From Chelydra serpentina (Eukaryota; Chordata; Testudines; Chelydridae): a stretch of DNA of 64,000 bases. Position 1 is the first letter of the stretch, and each line of letters starts with the position of its first letter. Below the pieces are notes generated by a model that had not been told where the DNA came from, did not search any database, and saw only the letters and a program-made list of their open reading frames with translations. This document shows positions 32,557 to 43,486 of this stretch, in pieces. The stretch is from assembly GCA_037349315.1 (NCBI GenBank), contig JBAIAC010000579.1, positions 119,669 to 183,668 on the forward strand. Reading direction: 5' to 3'. Both the position numbers and the translations under genes were made by a program.

Positions 32557-33056
32557 TGTGACGGAGTAGAGAGTGAGGTGGATTCAACCTGGGAGGTTTG
32601 TGGGGGAGGTTCCCTGGGACCTGCGGCATTGCATTAGGAAAGGGAGACTTTACCTGGGGCTGTAACATGAGCCAGGACGGGGGTTGGGAGGTGACACCTT
32701 TGGCTGGGAGAAGGGACAAAAGGCGAGAGGAGGAGCCCCGGGGGGAGGGGAAGTTTTTGTCTGTGTGTTTTCAGTTTGGGCTGGCTTGGGAAGAGAAGGG
32801 GAGGGGGGCAGACAGGGTCTGGCCTCCCTGCCCCATTTGGAGCTGTGGGGTGAAATGCAGGGAGCCCCCAGGCTGGGGTCTAAGCTCCCTGCCCCCCGGA
32901 AGGACCCAACTGAGGGGTCCTGGATGTACTGACAAGCTCTGGTTGGACTGTGTTCCTGGCATCTCTAATAAACCTTCTGTTCTACTGGCTGGCTGAGACT
33001 CCCAGTGAATCCGGGGAAGAGGGGTGCAGGGCCGGACTCCCCTATACTCCGTGACA
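32557..33056 (+). mobile_element. Solo LTR of an endogenous retrovirus
   Basis: A 500-base block with TGTGACGGAGTA at one end and its reverse complement TACTCCGTGACA at the other, and an AATAAA signal near 32968. No internal retroviral sequence adjoins it. Flanking tetramers are GGAC and GGTC, a 3/4 match at best. Partial copies of the same LTR lie at 43869-43970 and 57990-58215. The duplicated segment at 55.58 kb lacks it. Confidence 0.75.
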
Positions 33057-33868
<812 letters not shown>

Positions 33869-34314
33869 CTAGCAGAGTCCAGGGCGAGATCTCTGGTAGG
33901 AAGCCCAACACCCTCCCCATTGTGAGGAGCTGGATATGAAGGGAGGGGAATCTCCCCTAAGCCTGACTGGTAGGAGCCCCCTTCATATCTCACAGCAGCC
34001 GCTGGTTAGTCAGATCAGGCTTCAGCACTGGGAGTCTGGTCAGTATTCTTAGCCCATGTAGGTAGGTTATTTCTGTTCAAGAAATTAGGGCATTTCCACC
34101 TCCGAACCTTATGGGTCTGTTCCTAGAATCTAGGACACTTATTAAACAACTCCAGGTTTGCTGCACCCTGTCCTCCTCCCTTTCTCCACCATGTGTATTT
34201 GCTGCCCCGCTCCAACCTCCAAACCAGACTGTGCAAATCTTCCCATATCCAGTGTATTTGCTGTCCCTCTTCCTCCTGCAGGAACCCACCAGCAACCCCC
34301 GCGATAATCCCTAC

Positions 34315-34403
34315 CTGAACTGGCTCCTCTGCAGCCATGTCTCTACCCTGTCCCATGGGAGGGCGGGATGAAGTGGAGGGAGACGTGCACGTCATTCTGC
34401 AGC
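34315..34403 (-). CDS. KRAB gene exon with start codon
   Basis: On the minus strand ATGGCTGCAGAGGAGCCAGT begins an eight-codon segment MAAEEPVQ that ends at CAG|GTAGGG (34315/34314), phase 0, fitting directly onto the KRAB-A exon 486 bases away. MAAEEP-type starts are usual for sauropsid KRAB zinc-finger genes. An acceptor after a pyrimidine tract (CTTCTCACCCTGCCAG) suggests the exon begins at 34403. Two further in-frame ATGs lie upstream inside the exon (at about 34395 and 34356), so up to 19 extra residues are possible. Confidence 0.75.
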
Positions 34404-34423
34404 CTGGCAGGGTGAGAAGGGCA

Positions 34424-34657
34424 GTTGTGGAGGTTTCAGAACAGGCTTTAGTTAATTTCATATCACGATTCCCCCCGGCCCTTTCCCTGCAGAGACAGCC
34501 TAGAGTCTGCCATGCTGAGAAAATGCTCCATCTCTTTATTACAGTGGAGACCTGGCCCCTCCTGCAAGGATAAGCCCACAGAGACCTTTTTAACCTCCCT
34601 TCTCCCTCCTAAAATCCCATAACAAAGCCTCTGAAAACAAGGCTAGAAAAAAGCAGA
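34424..34657. repeat. KRAB-gene intron segment, duplicated at 62505-62735
   Basis: Shared landmarks in the same orientation are TTTAGTTAATTTCA, GGCCCTTTCCCTGCAGA, CTCTTTATTACAGTGGAGACC/CTCTTTACTACAGTGGGGACC and GAGCAGAAGCAAAGG. At 62.5 kb the coding exons that should follow are replaced by satellite. Confidence 0.85.
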
Positions 34658-35580
34658 AGCAAAGGATCCACTGTGGGGGATTCCTTCAGACACTGACCCC
34701 AAGGCAGGAGGAGGAATATAGAGTCAGGAACTGGGTTTTTCTCTGTCCGATTCTCATTTTTCCACAGGAAAGTGATTTCACCCAGGGTGCAGTAATACAT
34801 CTGTCTGGGCAGATCAGAGATCTGGAAATCTCTCTCAAAACTCTTCCGTCCCACGGCCCCTTTCAGTCTCTCTTTCTCCTTCTATCTCCTTTTCCCTGTC
34901 CCCTCCCCCTGCCCGTCCTGTAGGAAAGTCCCATTGCTGGGTTGTTTGCTCCCCCAAGGCTGGATTTGCTCCTGCAATTGCTAATGGGATGAGAAATGAG
35001 TGGGGGGAAGGGGTCGGTTTGAGTAGAGTCATTTTAACGCCAGACCCCAGCATTTCCCCTTCGTTTCTTCCAGTTACCTGGAATCTCTGGCTCAGAATTT
35101 AGTATTAACAGGGCTCAGGGCTGCCCTAGGGGGCTGGTGCCAGCTGGAGAAAGTCATCACCTGGCCGGGCAGAGAAGAAGGTTTAATTAAGGTCACTTCC
35201 CAGCACAGACCCTGCTGGGGGAGCAGCAGCTGCTAAGCCTGGTCGCCCAGATCACGCTGGAGGCTGCAGCGTCTGACCCAGGAAGCTGAACCCCAATATC
35301 CTGAGCAGAGAGGGACAGGGCGTTGGAGCAGCCTTCCCCCCTTGAGCTCTCTGGGGGGAGCAGCTAATGAGAGCCCCTCCTCACAGGGGGAATTGCTGAT
35401 CTCATTTGCCCCACTGTCCATCTGGAGTCACTCCTCGTCTGTCCCGGCAGTGACTCTGGATTAACAGTGGTGTCCGTGACACCAGGTTTCAGGAAGAACG
35501 AGTCCAGAGCGCTGTGGGAGAGACCGTTGTGGGGCAGCGCGAACCCCCTTCCCCCCTCCCGCACCCCCAGATCTAGGACA
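34658..35580. repeat. First intron region of the KRAB gene; 34978-35576 partly duplicated at 48603-48905
   Basis: No exon was recognised. Bases 34978-35144 and 35450-35576 return together at 48.6-48.9 kb, with the middle 300 bases missing there; shared text includes TTACCTGGAATCTCTGGCTC and GTCCGTGACACCAGGTTTCA. Confidence 0.8.
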
Positions 35581-36660
35581 AGGACTCGGGGGATGAATTG
35601 TCCCAATGGAACCGGACGTTTCCGCAGTTTTCCAGAGGGGAGAAAAGCAGAATCGGTGATGTCACATTCCCAGCCCCCAGCCAGGGGCCCCGACCCCCCC
35701 AGAGCCCAGACCCCCAGGCAGGGGCCCCAGACCCCCCCAGAGCCCAGACCCCCAGCCAGGGGCCCCCGACCCCCCCAGAGCCTAGACCCCCAGCCAGGGG
35801 CCCCCGACCCCCCCAGAGCCCCCCAGTGAGAGCCGCCCATGGGGGGAGGGGGAGACAATGGGGCGCGGGGGGGAGGGGCAGAGAGCTGCTCGGGGGGGGG
35901 GGGTCACCCTGGGTGCGGCTCGTGGCTCTCCAGGGAGCAGCAGTAGCGGGGGGAGCTCTGCATCTGCGCATGCGGGACCCCCCCCGATCTGCGCATGCCC
36001 AGCGGCGGGAGATACAAACCGCTCCAAAGGCCGCGCACGAGCCAGGCAGAGCCGCAGCGCCCCGCGCCCGTTCGGAGCCCGGCTCGTCCGCCCCCTTCCT
36101 GACGTCACTTCCGCTCCCGGGAGAGTCAGGAACTACATCTCCCAGCCTGCCCCGGGGCCGCTTCTGCGCTCTCCCGCCCAGGCGAGGGAGGGTTTCAGCA
36201 GCTCGTCCCGGCCGGGGAGTGACAGACCCGGGGGGGGGGGCGGGAAAGTGACTCTCCGCCCCCCCGGGAACCGGGGAGACTGGGGCCGGCGGGGGGGGGA
36301 TTAGCTCCCGCCCCCCCAGTGGCCATTTCCCGGCTCCCCGGGGGGGGGATTTTCCCGCCCTTGTCCGGGGGGGGGGGGAAGTTGCTGCCCGGAGCCCCCC
36401 CCCCCCCCCCGAACGGGGCTGCTGGGGCTGGGCCGAGGTGCCCGGTCTCTGCCCGGGCGGGGACGGGGGGAGCACGTGCCCCCCATGGGCACTGCCTGGA
36501 CCCCGGTGTCCCCAGCCCACCTGCTGCCCCCAAACTGCCCCACCAGCCCATCCCCCACTGCTGCCCCCTTCCCTGGGCCAGGCTCCCTCCCGTCCCCCCC
36601 CCCCTGAGAGCAGCTCCCCAAAGGGCTCCCCGCTGCCCTGTGACTGGGGGGGGGGCACTT
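35581..36660 (-). promoter_or_regulatory. CpG-island promoter of the KRAB gene
   Basis: A CpG-dense kilobase upstream of the minus-strand KRAB exons. It holds NRF1-type sites (CTGCGCATGCG near 35966, CTGCGCATGCCC near 35990), a CRE next to an ETS site (TGACGTCACTTCCGC near 36101) and an ACTACATCTCCCAGC element of the ZNF143/SBS type near 36133. These are typical of TATA-less, often bidirectional promoters. The same element group appears inverted at 63840-64000. Long frames on both strands are compositional. Confidence 0.75.
35660..35825. repeat. ~37-bp GC-rich minisatellite, about 4 units
   Basis: Repeats of CCAGCCAGGGGCCCC followed by GACCCCCCCAGAGCC inside the CpG island, close to the presumed start of the KRAB transcript. 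Confidence 0.85.
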
Positions 36661-36719
36661 TGTGTTCATGTGTTGGACAGTCCCGTAAAATCCAGTCACA
36701 GCCCCCCCCTTCCCTCTAG

Positions 36720-37204
36720 TTATTTAATAGCAACATGAACCCCCCCCCCCCCCCCCCCCGATCTTGGTGTTTCTCTCATGTGATCAAATATGTAATTTGT
36801 GACACATTCTCTGCAAATCTCAAAGATTGGTATAAAATACCCTAAATATTTACCCCACTTCTCTCTACTTGGCTATTTCTAAGTGATTAGGCCCTGAGAT
36901 TTCCCCCTGTCGCTCTCATTATAAAATACTAAAACAATCAGATTTACACCTTTTCTCAGATTCTTAAATATAAATATGGATATAAAATGTTGCCCATTTC
37001 CTCTCTCTTCATGTATCAGATATTGATGTGAAACACTCAGATTTTACCTCATATCAACCACTGATATAAAATCCCTCTGATTTTCCACTTTCCTGTCTAT
37101 AATTTGCAAAAATGGATCCAAAATCCCTCAGATTTCCACCCTTTCTCTTTCATTTCTGAACATTGATCTCAAATCTCAGGATTTCTCTCTTTCAACCTCA
37201 TTAT
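36720..37204. repeat. Decayed AT-rich tandem repeat, ~60-70 bp period
   Basis: After a poly-C run, the motif GATATAAAAT...CCCTCAGATTTCCACCCTTTCTCT recurs five or six times with heavy divergence up to the LTR boundary at 37205. No gene. Confidence 0.55.
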
Positions 37205-37586
37205 TGTTACCGAAATATCGGGTCCGCCTAGCTGAGAGCCAATAACAGCCAGACAGGGATAAGGAAAGAAAAGTACTTTATTCTGCAAAATAAGGGAAGT
37301 CTGTACCAAGTGACAGGACTTCAATTAACATAGAAATTACAGGTCTTTTATACACACTTAGACAAAGCCCTGGTGTGTTAACATTTGATTGGTGGTTACC
37401 AGATCTCAGATGTCTGTTATCTGGTCAGTAAAAACTGGTATAGAAATAACTATCTCAGCTGGAAAACACTATTCTTGTGTAGGCGAAGGACAACTGTAAA
37501 AATGCAAGGTCTTGCGTAGGCGAGGTGTCTACTTCCACCTAGTGGTCTCTGATTACCATGGCTGCTGACTGATTATGACTTTCACA
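37205..37586 (-). repeat. ERV 3' LTR
   Basis: Runs TGTGAAAGTC...GGTAACA on the minus strand. A TATA-type box (GTATAAAAGA, about 37344-37352) and an AATAAA signal (about 37277-37282) lie in the expected order about 65 bases apart. It differs from the 5' LTR at about ten positions, eight of them packed into some 25 bases near 37395-37420. Confidence 0.95.
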
Positions 37587-37605
37587 GTCCCCCCTCGGGC
37601 CTGAC
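37587..37605 (-). promoter_or_regulatory. ERV polypurine tract
   Basis: On the minus strand GGCCCGAGGGGGGAC directly precedes the 3' LTR, the place and composition expected for the plus-strand primer. Confidence 0.8.
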
Positions 37606-37739
37606 AAAAATCCCAAATTGTCAGGCCCGTTCCGCAATTTACGATCAAGTTGAAGGGACAGATACTGGGTTTTCCCTTGGGTAACAGAGCTTTTGGTGAC
37701 AGCGGTACACAGACATTTTGCACATTGTAACATTACCCA

Positions 37740-39046
37740 AATAACACATAGAAAGAAAAGAAAAAAAATGATCCACTTAACAATTGTTCGGAAAAGCCCT
37801 GTAAACCATGACCCAAGGTCTGGGAGCAGATCCTCAAAACTAAAGGTATGATCGAGGGATATAGCGTGAAAAACAACAGCAGCGTTCTTAATAGCTCATA
37901 AATCCTTCTCAATTAAGCCAGAGTGATTAACATAAAAACAGCATTTTTCCCCAATGCGAGCACAAGCACCCCCCAATTCAGCATTCATAGCATCTAACAC
38001 CCGTCTATTTTGCAATGTAACTTCTGCTATTTTATCAACTTCTCCTTGTAACTTTTGAAAAACATCTATGGAGACATTAGCTATTTTTTTCTAATTCAGC
38101 AGAAATATTTACAACAGCCTTTTCTAGCTCTGCTACTCCCAACCCAGGAATGAGCGCTCGAACAAAGGAATGAAACCCCGTTTGCCTGACCACGAGGGGA
38201 TTCTTGGCACGCTTTGTTCGAGTCCTTATGGGGGGGTTGAAGAGCCTATGAGAATAGCTTCCCAGGTTAAGGATCTGACTTGAGTCTAATGTTTTATTTA
38301 TTTGGACATCTGGTATTACTCGGGCCACACCACATCGACCCCGCCAACCTGGGGGAAGGGCTTTGTAGGCACTGTGGCCACAGATGAAATACAAGCCGGG
38401 GGTCTCTAAGTAAAGGGTAAGGGTACTTCCTGCAATTCGATGGCGCCAGTCCACCCTAACATCCCGGTGCTTAGAGTTACCCAGTATTCGGTCTTGACAC
38501 CTCCAATGGGACACATTTAAGTGGCCTAGGGCATGGGTATTATTCAGGATGCCCCCACAGTAGGTAACAGCAAATAAGGTAGATATGAAACCTGTAAGTG
38601 TTCCCAGGTGTTTTGGACAACCAGAAATCCTTTCAAGAGATGAGTGAGGCAACAGAATGCCAGAGTGAACATCCAGATAGTATGCATGTGTTTCATTTAT
38701 GGGGCCTAATGGGCGGAATGACGGAAGCCACTGCCCCTGATAACTCATGCCTGTTGATTTTACAATTAAAGCCCTTTGCTGAAGGCAAGGTGTATTCTGG
38801 GCTTTTTTGAAATTTTAAGGGGTAAAGGGTCCCATTTCTAATATCAAACTGAAGGGTTTGGTTACAGGCCTCAGGGGGGAGATAACCCATTTCCCTCCCA
38901 GTTCCTTGATCATTCTCAAAACAAAGGGGCAATGTAAATCCAATCCCAAGAATATCAAAGAGAGGGACCCCCCTTGCTGCCCAGGAATAATGCCAAATCT
39001 CAGATGTTTTCCCATAGTTATTGTAATGGTGTTTCCCAACCCACAC
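37740..39046 (-). pseudogene. ERV env, truncated and broken
   Basis: The surface part is readable in two overlapping frames (39046-38693 and 38748-38077), so a frameshift lies near 38720. The basic cleavage site TRTKRAK is near 38205. The transmembrane subunit continues in another frame after a homopolymer shift near 38090. It has the CX6CC motif (37938-37964) typical of gamma-type envelopes that bond covalently to the surface subunit, then an in-frame TGA at 37896-37898 ahead of a hydrophobic anchor near 37760-37800. The N-terminal surface region is short, so 5' sequence was probably lost. It cannot give a complete protein. Confidence 0.85.
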
Positions 39047-39287
39047 CCATTCAGTTTTCCGTACTACCTGTATGGAGAGTACTTCAGAGAGGTTTGCAGG
39101 TATACCCCATAGCCCTATTCCTTCCTCAGAACGGGTATGGTGGCACAGCCAGCAATCAGATAAGTGTCCCAGTGTGGCCAGTCATTGCAGGGACCTGGCC
39201 GCTGGGTGGGGGTTGGCATGTAGAAAGGGAAAAATCAAAAAAAAGTAGCCACTGTATCACTGGCTGCGAATTCATAATTATACAGTC

Positions 39288-40435
39288 TCAGGATTTAGTC
39301 CGTCTGAACAAGAGTTTCAGTCCTTCCAGAGGTTCAGCTTTCCAAGTATCGTCTGCTTCTGGCTCTTCCGGGTCACGGTGGGAAGAGCTGGCGGGGCTCC
39401 CTCGAAGTCCGGAGTCGTCTGCTTCTGGCCCCGGCCTAGGGGCTCGCTTGACTCGGGTGTGGTGAATCCAAGTGTCTGGTTCCCTCACTCGAATGGCAGT
39501 ATGGGAAGTAAGAAGGACTTGGAAAGGGCCCGCCCACCGGGGTTGGAGAGGTTCGTGTTTCCACTCTTTTACATAGACCCAATCCCCTGGCTTGATCCGG
39601 TGAGCAGGCACATCAGCAGGTAGGGACTGAAATTGAGCTGCATACCTGTGGAGAGACATGAGAGTGGTTTGGAGGGAAATAACATATCTGGTCAGCTCCT
39701 CGTCACCCCAAGTAGCCAAATCAGTCAGAGGTCCTGGGTCAGCAAATCCGGTGTATGGCCTGCCAAATAAAAGTTCAAAAGGTGAAAGACAGAGTCTGCC
39801 CCTAGGGGCAGTGCGGACTGCCAAGAGGGCCAGAGGCAGGGCCTGAAGCCACTTCAACCCAGTCTGTGCACACAGTTTGGAGAGTTTTAGTTTTAAGGTT
39901 TGGTTCATTATTTCCACTTGTCCAGATGATGGTGGTCTCCAAGGGGTGTGTAGAAGCCAGGAAATACCTAGGGCCTTAGCAATGTATTGAATAACTTGGG
40001 CAGTAAAGTGTGTTCCTTGATCAGAGTCAATAGACCTAGGAGGCCCAAACCTAGGAATGACGTGGTTTAGTAAAGTCTTTCCTACTTCCAAGGCAGTTGC
40101 TCGTCTGGTTGGAAATGCTTCCAGCCGGTCAATTGGCACACAATCACAATCACAAGAAGATACTGGTAGCCTTGGCACTTAGCCATTTCTGAGTGGTCAA
40201 TTTGGAGCCGTTCAAAGGGCGTGTATGCCCATAACCTTGCACCGGGGGGGCCTTTTGGTTCCCCCCTTGGATTGAATTTTGCACAAATGTCACAGGTAGC
40301 AAGAACTCGTTTAGCTTCCTGGAATACCCCAGGGGCATACCAAAGTCTATTTATAGTAGCAGCCATGGCCTCTACTCCACCATGTGTTTCTTGGTGTAAT
40401 TTAAGTAGGGCAGGCCTCAAAGCAGCTCTGGGCAA
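39288..40435 (-). pseudogene. ERV integrase, one frameshift
   Basis: The zinc-binding HHCC domain is read at about 40300-40420 (HQETHGG then CDICAKF). The first catalytic Asp follows in LQIDHSEM. After a frameshift at about 40100-40170 the second frame gives SIDSDQGTHF and GQVEIMNQTL, with exactly 35 residues between the second Asp and the Glu, the DD35E spacing. The C-terminal domain ends PLQPRWAGPFQVL and then a basic tail. The catalytic residues survive but the reading frame does not. Confidence 0.9.
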
Positions 40436-40465
40436 GGCTCTTCTCCCATCAGGCTCTGCCCAAAG

Positions 40466-40759
40466 TTAGCCTGTGGCATGGCAAACGCCAAAGGCATATT
40501 TCGAGTCAGTATAAATGTTTACAGACTGACCTGCTGCCAACTCACATGCTCGGGTGAGGGCTATCAATTCTGCCGCCTGGGCTGAGGTGGAGGGTCCCAG
40601 AGGCGCAGACTGTAATACCTCAAACTGAGTAGTTACTGCAAATCCAGATATCCGTTGGCCCTCCACGACCCTCGCAGAGCCATCTGTGTACAGTTCCAGC
40701 TCAGCATTTGGAATGGGCACATCTGAAAGATCTGGTCGGGATTTTTCTTGATGTTGCAC
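40466..40759 (-). pseudogene. ERV RNase H fragment
   Basis: The frame contains ELELYTDGSARV, AAELIALTRACELAAGQ and NIYTDSKYAFGV, three of the four acidic catalytic positions of retroviral RNase H. The end of the domain is lost before the integrase frame begins. Confidence 0.88.
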
Positions 40760-40774
40760 TACTTGAAGACGAGT

Positions 40775-41557
40775 TCAGGTCAGCTGTTCTGATCTCCCAG
40801 TCTCTGGATCCGTCCATGTAAATGCAAAAATATCCCAGATATCTTGATCTAGAGGAATACTGAAAAAGGCATTACACAAATCTATCACAGAATAGCATAC
40901 GGTACCTGCTGGAATGGCAGTCAGGATCGTATAAGGATTAGGTACCACATTGTGTTTTGCTTGTACAACCTTATTTACTGCATGTAAATCTTGGACAAAT
41001 CGGTATACCGGTTTCCCCTCTGGATCCATGTCAGGTTTTCTTACTGGCAGGATGGGAGTATTGAAAGGAGATTTGGTGTGAACTAACGCTCCCAACCATA
41101 GGAATGTGCTGATAAGTTCTTGAAGGCCAAACAAAGCTTCTCGGGAGATGGGATACTGACGAATCCGAGGAATTTCAATGCCTGCTCTCAGGGTTATTTT
41201 TACTGGATCTGTCTGTAGAATTCCCAAATCTGCTTTTGAAGTGCCCCATAGGGAGGCTTTCACCTCCTGTCTGAGTCGCTCGGGTATGTTCATCGGGCCC
41301 ATAGGCAGGATCTGGTCCTCCGAAACCTGGGTCAACGCAGCACATAGTTGGGGAAGTTGGCGTTGAGGTAACTGGACAATAATTTTATCATCTGAAAAAA
41401 AAATCTGAGCACGTAGTTTACATAACAGATCTCTGCCCAAGAGATTAACCGGAGAGTCTGGTGCTAGCAAAAATGCATGGGAGACAGAGATATCAGAGAT
41501 TTCTACAGTAGCCTCCTGTAATACAGAACAGTCAAATGGCTTTCCGCCTATACCCAT
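40775..41557 (-). pseudogene. ERV protease C-terminus and reverse transcriptase fingers
   Basis: The frame begins in the protease C-terminal half (VNLLGRDLLCKL is the conserved GRDLL segment) and runs into RT: LVHTKSPFNTPILPVRKPD, YRFVQDLHAVN and motif A SVIDLCNAFFSIPLD. It stops soon after FAFTWTDPETG. The YXDD motif, thumb and connection regions are absent, with only about 100 bases left before RNase H, so the polymerase is dead. Confidence 0.9.
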
Positions 41558-41570
41558 TACCGGAATGTTT

Positions 41571-41640
41571 TCATTCGTGAGGCTTCACTTCTTTGGCTTG
41601 GTAGTAACAGTAGAAAGTGCAGCTCCCAAATCCAAAATCA
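41571..41640 (-). pseudogene. ERV protease active-site segment, altered
   Basis: Minus-strand translation gives LDLGAALSTV, in the place of the retroviral protease active-site loop. The usual Asp-Thr/Ser-Gly-Ala is here Asp-Leu-Gly-Ala, a change expected to remove activity. The frame is broken from the protease C-terminus at 41557. Confidence 0.65.
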
Positions 41641-41691
41641 TTCCTCACTATCAACGGCTTCTGTTCTTTCCACAGCCATTTGTTGCTGCGG

Positions 41692-42178
41692 TCAGTCTGG
41701 CCGGCGGGGCTGTCTCCCGGTACGTCGGATTGGACACTCCCTCTTCCAGTGACCAAGCTGCTTACAATAGTTACACATATCATTGGCGCGACTCAGGGCC
41801 CCCCCCTTTTCCGTTTTAGGTTGCCACTTGGGGGGTCCCCTCCACCCTCCTTGTTTCTCATTTCTATTTCCAGCATTTACAAGGGCTGCCAGCATTCTCA
41901 CCTGCTTGGTCTCTTGGATATTTTGCCTTGTGTGATATACACAGGTAGCCACGCTTACCAGCTTACAGCCATTGTTATACCAGCTCTTCCAGGGACTTTC
42001 CTTCTGATCCCTCGAGACGCTGCAATCGCTTCTTGATGTCCGGAGCTGACTGAGAAATAAAAATAAGCCGGACCGTGGACTGTGTGTCCGCGGCCTTGGG
42101 GTCTATGTTAGTATAAATACAAAATGCTTTACAAAGTCTCTCATAAAAGTCGGAAGGGTGCTCTTCTTTCCCCTGCAC
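41692..42178 (-). pseudogene. ERV gag: capsid end and nucleocapsid
   Basis: Two frames. 42178-41975 has KEEHPSDFYERLCKAF, resembling the major homology region of capsid. 41952-41692 has a single zinc knuckle CNYCKQLGHWKREC (CX2CX4HX4C) followed by a basic tail, the gamma-type nucleocapsid. A frameshift near 41960 separates them. Confidence 0.85.
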
Positions 42179-42626
42179 AGTATTATGGACCTTTGACCAG
42201 TCTAGAGTTTGTTCCCTTGCTTGTTTTATACCTGTTAGAATATAGTCAAAAAAAATTTTTTAGCTCCCTCATGTTGGTTGGATTGTTCGGATTCCATTGG
42301 GTCGGATTGACGAGAGTTATAAAGGCACGTCTCATTAATGCCTCGCAGTGATTTGTAGATTTTACAGCTTCTTGGGCACTCAAGCCCCCCTTCTACTTGG
42401 CCGCCAGCCAGGTCTTAGCTGCGGAGCAGTGTCTTATCTTTTTCTTCCTTTTTTTTTTTTTTTGGACTGAGCTTCCTAGTTACAATTAACTCGTTCTGTT
42501 CCTTTTTTTCCCTTCTCGGCTTCCTTTAACCTAGAAAGGAAATCTTCACTCTCCACTCATACCTTTGTCCAAAAAAATAATAATAAACACATATACATTA
42601 CAGCATTATATAATACTTTAGTCTTA

Positions 42627-42857
42627 TTATTTAATATACCAGGCGCAATGGAGTTTAGTAAGTTGGAATGTCAAAGGAGCTGTACTCGGCCAATCAGTTC
42701 CCAGGGCTGGCCAACCTTGAGTGCAAAGTTGTAAAAAGCGTTTCCTTGATATCCCTCTTTGAACACCTGGCAATGGCCATTTACTTAACATATAATTCAA
42801 AGGACTATCCTTAGAGGGTTTACTCTGAGATCCACCCATCTTTCTCCTGACACTCAA
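42627..42857 (-). pseudogene. ERV gag: matrix N-terminus
   Basis: MGGSQSKPSKDSPLNYML starts near 42839. Gly2 and Ser6 fit an N-myristoylation signal as in gamma-type matrix proteins. Only about 70 codons remain; most of matrix, the central region and the capsid N-terminus are missing before 42178. Confidence 0.8.
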
Positions 42858-43103
42858 ACAGAGAATTAAACAGAAAAACAGAGGGAATTATGATCTAACC
42901 AAAAAACAGAGAGGGTTTACTCTGAGATCCACCCATCTTTCTCCTGACACTCAAACAGAGAATTAAACAGAAAAACAGAGGGAATTATGATCTAACCAAA
43001 AAACAGAGAGGGTTTACTCTGAGATCCACCCATCTTTCTCCTGACACTCAAACAGAGAATTAAACAGAAAAACAGAGGGAATTATGATCTAACCAAAAAA
43101 AAC
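42813..43103 (-). repeat. Three 97-bp tandem repeats across the ERV leader and gag start
   Basis: Units begin at 42813, 42910 and 43007 and are nearly identical. Each includes, on the minus strand, the gag ATG with the MGGSQSKP codons and about 60 bases of leader, so there are three potential gag starts in a row, only the last of which reaches gag. Confidence 0.92.
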
Positions 43104-43459
43104 AGAACTAGTACAGATTTCCCTACTCACACTGACTGCTACAGGGGACGGGACAGAAGGATATCAATTCAACCTCAGTGCTTCATCGCACGCTATGGCT
43201 TCCACTCTGAGGAATTATGAACGAGAGGCTCAGTCCCGCCCACACACCCAACACCCAAATGAATGAGACAGAAAATATTAACCAGTTAACCAGAACCAGA
43301 ACCAGAACCAGAACAGATAGTGTTTCCTTATCCTATTAGGACTCACCTTATCGGAGCACGAACCCCAGGGGCTGCGGTGAAGTCAGAAAGAGGGGCTAAG
43401 CACCCCGTTGGCGCCGTTCCTAGTTCGCCGCAGCCGTCCGGAGTCCAATGTCCGAGCTA

Positions 43460-43486
43460 GGAGGTCCCTTCGTGGTTGCCAAAAAC
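43460..43486 (-). promoter_or_regulatory. ERV primer-binding site, tRNA-Arg(TCG) type
   Basis: Just inside the 5' LTR the minus strand reads TGGCAACCACGAAGGGACC. This is complementary to the 3' end of vertebrate tRNA-Arg(TCG) plus CCA with one or two differences. A decayed copy of that tRNA lies at 56994-57066. Confidence 0.75.

Noticed and set aside
35573..36738. Long proline/glycine-rich frames around the KRAB promoter
   Set aside because: Same compositional effect, plus a GC-rich minisatellite; no domain and no splice logic.
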